In this document: piece by piece, positions 60,408 to 64,000 of the stretch
How positions within the stretch are numbered: the first letter of the stretch is position 1
How the letters are laid out: each line of letters begins with the position of its first letter
DNA from: an uncultured Lachnospiraceae bacterium
GTDB taxonomy: Bacteria; Bacillota; Clostridia; Lachnospirales; Lachnospiraceae
Assembly: GCA_910577115.1 (NCBI GenBank)
Contig: CAJTMC010000010.1
Location: 35,474 to 99,473 of the forward strand
DNA length: 64,000 nt
Direction of reading: 5' to 3'
Notes under the pieces: generated by a model
Databases searched by the model: none
What the model was told of the DNA's origin: nothing
The model's input: only the letters and a program-made list of their open reading frames with translations
Position numbers and translations under genes: made by a program

Positions 60408-60818
60408 TCATTCTTTCTTAGCGTTCTTTTTTCCTTTATATTCTTGAAGCAGCTGTTCCATTTCATGAATATCCTGCAGAGCCTGCTTGGGATCGTTATC
60501 GGCTTGCACCATAGCACTGAATAAGGACTGGCTGGATATCAGCTTGCTAAAATGGACATAATCGTCTACAAACATTTTCTGTATGATATCCGATGCAGAT
60601 GCAGATGCTCTGAACCGTCTGGAAAAAACATTGCCCTCCAACGTAATGTCAGCCACTTCCACTAATTTTAATTTCATCAGCTTTCGAATGGAAGGCTGAA
60701 CGATGTTTGCAGTCATATTAGGATGGAGCTCGATAATTTGTGATACATTTAATGGTTCTTCTGAATGAAGTATTGTGGAAAATATGTCATATTCCTTGGA
60801 ATTCAAATATTTATTCAA
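60408..60818 (-). CDS. BlaI/MecI-family repressor
   Basis: 136 residues from TTG 60818, 8 nt after AGGAAGG (which lies inside a longer reading frame from TTG 60839). Winged helix: EYDIFSTILHSEEPLNVSQIIEL, ANIVQPSIRKLMKLKLVEV, VFSRRF; C-terminal dimer helices with LQDIHEMEQLLQEYKGK. BlaI proteins repress their own operon until cut by the partner protease. Operator not identified with confidence. Confidence 0.88.
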   Translation of the reverse strand: MNKYLNSKEYDIFSTILHSEEPLNVSQIIELHPNMTANIVQPSIRKLMKLKLVEVADITLEGNVFSRRFRASASASDIIQKMFVDDYVHFSKLISSQSLFSAMVQADNDPKQALQDIHEMEQLLQEYKGKKNAKKE

Positions 60819-60839
60819 AGTAGAAATCCTTCCTCTCAA

Positions 60840-61140
60840 AAGTATATTATTCTGTCAAATTAAGTAAAAATATTTTTGATTTACCTATAAGAATATTTTC
60901 ATTATATATCATTGTATTAAATAAATCAATGTATAAAATGAAAAAAAAGATACATTTGTTTTAGACGATATAATATTGCAATTAATGATAAATTTTAAAA
61001 ATAATTGACAAATTTTGGTAGTATTGTATAATTAAGATAAAATAATGGAATTGAAAAAATGTTAAACATTTATTATCAGTCAAATATATATTTTTTCAAT
61101 ATAGGAAAAAGTTTTAAAATTAAGGAATACAGCGGATAAT
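60840..61140. other. AT-rich divergent region with promoter for SIR2-HerA
   Basis: 301 nt. TTGACA (61005-61010), 16-nt spacer, TATAAT (61027-61032) drives the SIR2 gene. The ribosome site before 61141 is weak (AAGGAA at about 61121). The region is much more AT-rich than its surroundings, a sign of an inserted defence module. Confidence 0.65.
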
Positions 61141-62202
61141 ATGGATGTTGAACATATAGAAATTCATTCAGATACTTTTGATGATATTGTAGAAAATATT
61201 AAGCAGGCAAACCTCTCCAGAAATAATATGCCCAAACTAATAGTAGGAACAGGGCTTTCTGTGATATATGGTGTTCCGGGAATGAAGGCACTGACAAAAC
61301 ATTTGGGAAATGAAATCGATAAGTCGTCAAATACGTGTCTGAAACAAATGTGGAAAAAACATTATAATGATATCAATATGAATGGATTAGAGGCGGGATT
61401 GGCAAGCCTTACACAGACAGAAGATATTTTAGTAGATGAAATTAAATCCATAACAGCAAAGTACATTTTAGAGAGTGAAGAAAAGCTGCATAAGACAATA
61501 TTTGAAAAAAATACGGGATTTTGTAGGCTATTGCACTATTTGAGCGGTACAGTCAGCGTTAGTAAGAAGGTAATTGATATAATGACACCAAACTATGATC
61601 GTATTATAGAGATTATCTGTGACAAGCTGGGGATTGGTGTGATTACAGGATTTAACGGGAGTTTGTATGGTAAATTCAATAAAAATTTATTAAAGCAGCC
61701 AACGGAAGTATACAACTGTAAAAATTATACATGGGTTAGGCTTTTTAAACCACATGGTTCCATAAATTGGATTCATGAAAATGGAAACGAATATTTAACA
61801 AATGATTATGAAGTTCTGCGGAAAAAAGCAGAGTTTATTGAGATTGTTACACCAGGGAGTTCCAAGTATAAGGCTGGACTGACCAATAATACGTTTCGGT
61901 GTATGAGAGAAGAATTCAATGAATTGCTGAATCCGGAGGATAACTATTCTCTTTTGATATATGGATACGGATTTAATGACGATCATTTTGATACTGCATT
62001 GTTTGATAGTTTTCAGAAGAATGTTCTTATACTGTCAAGAGATGTAAAACAGGAGATAATTAACAAGGCATTGGAGAGAAAAAATGTTACTGTTTTCTAT
62101 CATGAAAAGGGCAAAGAATATATGGTATATAAGTCAAAAAAATATATGATTGACTTGCCGATATGGGATATTGATCAATTTGCTGATTTGTTTATAGGAT
62201 AG
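61141..62202 (+). CDS. SIR2-domain defence protein (partner of HerA)
   Basis: 353 residues. The SIR2 NAD fold is seen in LIVGTGLSVIYGVPGMKAL (about 33-51), TPNYD with Asn151, and the catalytic histidine His205 in KPHGSINW. A late GYGFNDDHFD matches the conserved GYSFxDxH of defence SIR2 proteins. With HerA directly downstream (10-nt gap) it forms the SIR2-HerA pair known from anti-phage systems, in which NAD+ is destroyed on infection. Confidence 0.9.
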   Translation: MDVEHIEIHSDTFDDIVENIKQANLSRNNMPKLIVGTGLSVIYGVPGMKALTKHLGNEIDKSSNTCLKQMWKKHYNDINMNGLEAGLASLTQTEDILVDEIKSITAKYILESEEKLHKTIFEKNTGFCRLLHYLSGTVSVSKKVIDIMTPNYDRIIEIICDKLGIGVITGFNGSLYGKFNKNLLKQPTEVYNCKNYTWVRLFKPHGSINWIHENGNEYLTNDYEVLRKKAEFIEIVTPGSSKYKAGLTNNTFRCMREEFNELLNPEDNYSLLIYGYGFNDDHFDTALFDSFQKNVLILSRDVKQEIINKALERKNVTVFYHEKGKEYMVYKSKKYMIDLPIWDIDQFADLFIG

Positions 62203-62212
62203 GGGAAAAGGA

Positions 62213-63952
62213 ATGGCAGATAATAATATAAATGAGTATTTAACGGATGCAAGTTGTATCGGTGTAGTAGAAAATGTAGATACTAGAAAAGTTGTAGTGG
62301 GTGTTGAGAATGAAGCTGTACTGAATACATTAAAAATCAATGATATTGTTATTCTGTCCGGAAGTAATTCGGATGAGAAACTTATAGGGATCCTAACAAA
62401 AGTGACAAAGAAGAAACTTGATTTTGATGAAGCGGAACAGGAAGAAGAAGGCGCATTCCATTCAAGTAATTGCTGTGTCATTAATTTGGTAGGAAGCTTT
62501 TACAATAAATATGGGGCTGGAAAAGAAAATAAATTTAAAAGAGCAATTAATACATATCCGGAGATTAATAGTAAGGTATATCAGGCGCACGAAACTGCTA
62601 TGCAAATGATTATGAATGCGGTAAGCAGTAAAGCGGCAGACAGTAAAAGTTTGGAAATTGGACATTTCGCTAGCAATAAAGATGTGGCGGCAATATTAGA
62701 CGGAAACCGTTTCTTTCAAAGGCATGCTTGTATTGTTGGAAGTACGGGCAGTGGAAAATCTTATACAGTTGCAGGCATATTGGAAAAAGCGGATCAATTA
62801 TCGCACGCTAATATGATTGTTTTTGATTTGCATGGAGAATATAATGAGCTGTCTTACGCGGATCAGATAAAGATTTGCGATGAACCGGATGGATTACATA
62901 TTCCGTTATGGTTTTTCAATTATGAAGAAATTCATTCATTGTTTGTGGAATCATCAGAAGGGGCATCAACAAATCAAAGAGCAGCAATCATTAACTATAT
63001 TTTGCACAAAAAAAAGAACTATATCAAAGATAATATGAAGAGTGTGTCAGAAGAAATTGTCACAGCAGATACACCGGTTCCTTTTTCTGCAAGGAAACTG
63101 ATAGAATATTTAGAAGATCAAAATATCTTGGAAATTGGCACTGGTGAAATCTATAAATCAGGTGACAATAAAGGACAGGCAAAAACAAAAAGAGGGCAAT
63201 ATTATGATAAATTGACCAACTTAATTACCCGATTGAGAACGAAAATGGACGATAAAAAGTATGGTTTTGTATTCAACGAGGATAACACAACGAAAGCAGA
63301 TTATCTGAATCAATTTGCTGCCAGAATTATGGGAAATGATAATTATCGGATTAAGGTGATTGATTTGTCAGAAGTTCCATCGGACATGTTGGCAATCGTT
63401 ATTGGCATCGTCACGCGTCTTGTATATGATATACAATTTTGGATGTCGCCGGCAAAAGACGAAGTAAGACATCCATTAGTACTTGTGTGTGATGAGGCAC
63501 ATATTTATATGGCAAATGATATGTCAAAAATGAAAGCCGCAGAGAAAAAATCTCTTGAAATTTTTGGGAAGATTGCAAAAGAAGGCAGAAAATATGGTAT
63601 CGGACTTCTGATTATTTCTCAAAGACCTGCGGAATTGAACACAACAATTATGTCACAGTGCAATAATATTGTTAGCCTGAAGGTGACAAATGACAGAGAT
63701 AAATCAGCGGTAGCAGCAATGCTGACAGATTCTTTAGTGGGGATTGTGGAGATGCTTCCTAATTTGGATGTGGGGGAATGCATTGTTGTTGGCGATGCAA
63801 TCATGTTGCCGTCGAAGATTATCCTTGATAAACCGAAAGAAAAACCCAAAAGTGCAACGATTGATTTTTGGGATAGATGGTGCGATGGAAAACAGACTGT
63901 TTTTGATATTGACGGAGCGACGTTGAATCTGATAAAGCAGTCGAGAGGGTGA
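62213..63952 (+). CDS. HerA-type hexameric ATPase/translocase (DUF87)
   Basis: 579 residues. An N-terminal HAS-barrel-like region (about 1-90: CIGVVENVDTRKVVVGV) precedes the ATPase core: Walker A GSTGSGKSYT (about 177-186), FDLHGEYNEL, Walker B LVLVCDEAHIYM (about 422-433) and the LLIISQRPAELNTTIMSQCNNIVSLKVTN sensor region. HerA moves along DNA and forms a large complex with SIR2 in defence. Downstream of 63952 another gene may start beyond the edge. Confidence 0.92.
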   Translation: MADNNINEYLTDASCIGVVENVDTRKVVVGVENEAVLNTLKINDIVILSGSNSDEKLIGILTKVTKKKLDFDEAEQEEEGAFHSSNCCVINLVGSFYNKYGAGKENKFKRAINTYPEINSKVYQAHETAMQMIMNAVSSKAADSKSLEIGHFASNKDVAAILDGNRFFQRHACIVGSTGSGKSYTVAGILEKADQLSHANMIVFDLHGEYNELSYADQIKICDEPDGLHIPLWFFNYEEIHSLFVESSEGASTNQRAAIINYILHKKKNYIKDNMKSVSEEIVTADTPVPFSARKLIEYLEDQNILEIGTGEIYKSGDNKGQAKTKRGQYYDKLTNLITRLRTKMDDKKYGFVFNEDNTTKADYLNQFAARIMGNDNYRIKVIDLSEVPSDMLAIVIGIVTRLVYDIQFWMSPAKDEVRHPLVLVCDEAHIYMANDMSKMKAAEKKSLEIFGKIAKEGRKYGIGLLIISQRPAELNTTIMSQCNNIVSLKVTNDRDKSAVAAMLTDSLVGIVEMLPNLDVGECIVVGDAIMLPSKIILDKPKEKPKSATIDFWDRWCDGKQTVFDIDGATLNLIKQSRG

Positions 63953-64000
63953 GGAGATTAATAGAAAACTGATAGATAATCCCGAATTATCTTTTAAACA

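Overview
The window looks like a chromosomal segment of an anaerobic, gut-type Clostridia, most likely Lachnospiraceae. This is inferred from gene content, not from a marker gene: no rRNA, tRNA or ribosomal protein gene was seen. The clues are moderate-to-low GC, strong AGGAGG-type ribosome binding sites with frequent TTG/GTG starts, and typical families (CD3324-like, EFR1 ferredoxin, Rpn nuclease, AAA-ATPase-like/PD-(D/E)XK proteins, DUF4143 ATPases, M56/BlaI pairs, GntP permease).

Layout. 1-8.7 kb is ordinary housekeeping and envelope material: PHP phosphoesterase (cut by the edge), PAP2 phosphatase, GDPD, M13 metallopeptidase lipoprotein, SH3 protein, HD hydrolase, RlmI-type methyltransferase, DUF2085. 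9-14.4 kb has a cytosolic serine hydrolase and a two-component system next to an ABC-2 exporter. The exporter's leader carries a tiny ORF and an intrinsic terminator. 14.5-22.4 kb has an AAA/nuclease protein, a DUF1848 protein, a small kinase, and a GntR-GntP-IlvD/Edd set for a sugar acid, with a palindromic operator over the promoter.

22.4-43 kb is accessory and shows much decay. Intact parts are an SdpR/SdpI-like pair, TetR plus a membrane serine hydrolase, a Vat/CatB-like acetyltransferase, a WYL regulator, several GNATs, an MBL hydrolase and two related membrane-anchored surface proteins. Broken parts are a methyltransferase truncated at motif I, a split Rpn nuclease, an EFR1/Rrf2 divergent pair fused by a deletion that removed both 5' ends, a decaying Phd-RelE/ParE module and a GNAT stub.

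43-52.7 kb is a coherent sulfur-amino-acid cluster: two PLP C-S enzymes, cysK, YezD, a glutathione-transferase-like protein, a complete polar amino acid ABC transporter, a GNAT and an M20 peptidase. Gene order resembles uptake and salvage of S-substituted cysteine. cysK is preceded by a consensus promoter, a 38-codon ORF with three consecutive Cys codons and an intrinsic terminator, which suggests a cysteine-responsive attenuator. This is my leading candidate for something undescribed.

52.8-64 kb has a PadR/FMN-reductase pair, an AraC/DUF2000 pair, a DUF4143 ATPase, a BlaI-M56 pair coupled to a small secreted peptide with no beta-lactamase, and a SIR2-HerA pair matching known anti-phage systems. 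All functions are read from motifs; no database search was possible.
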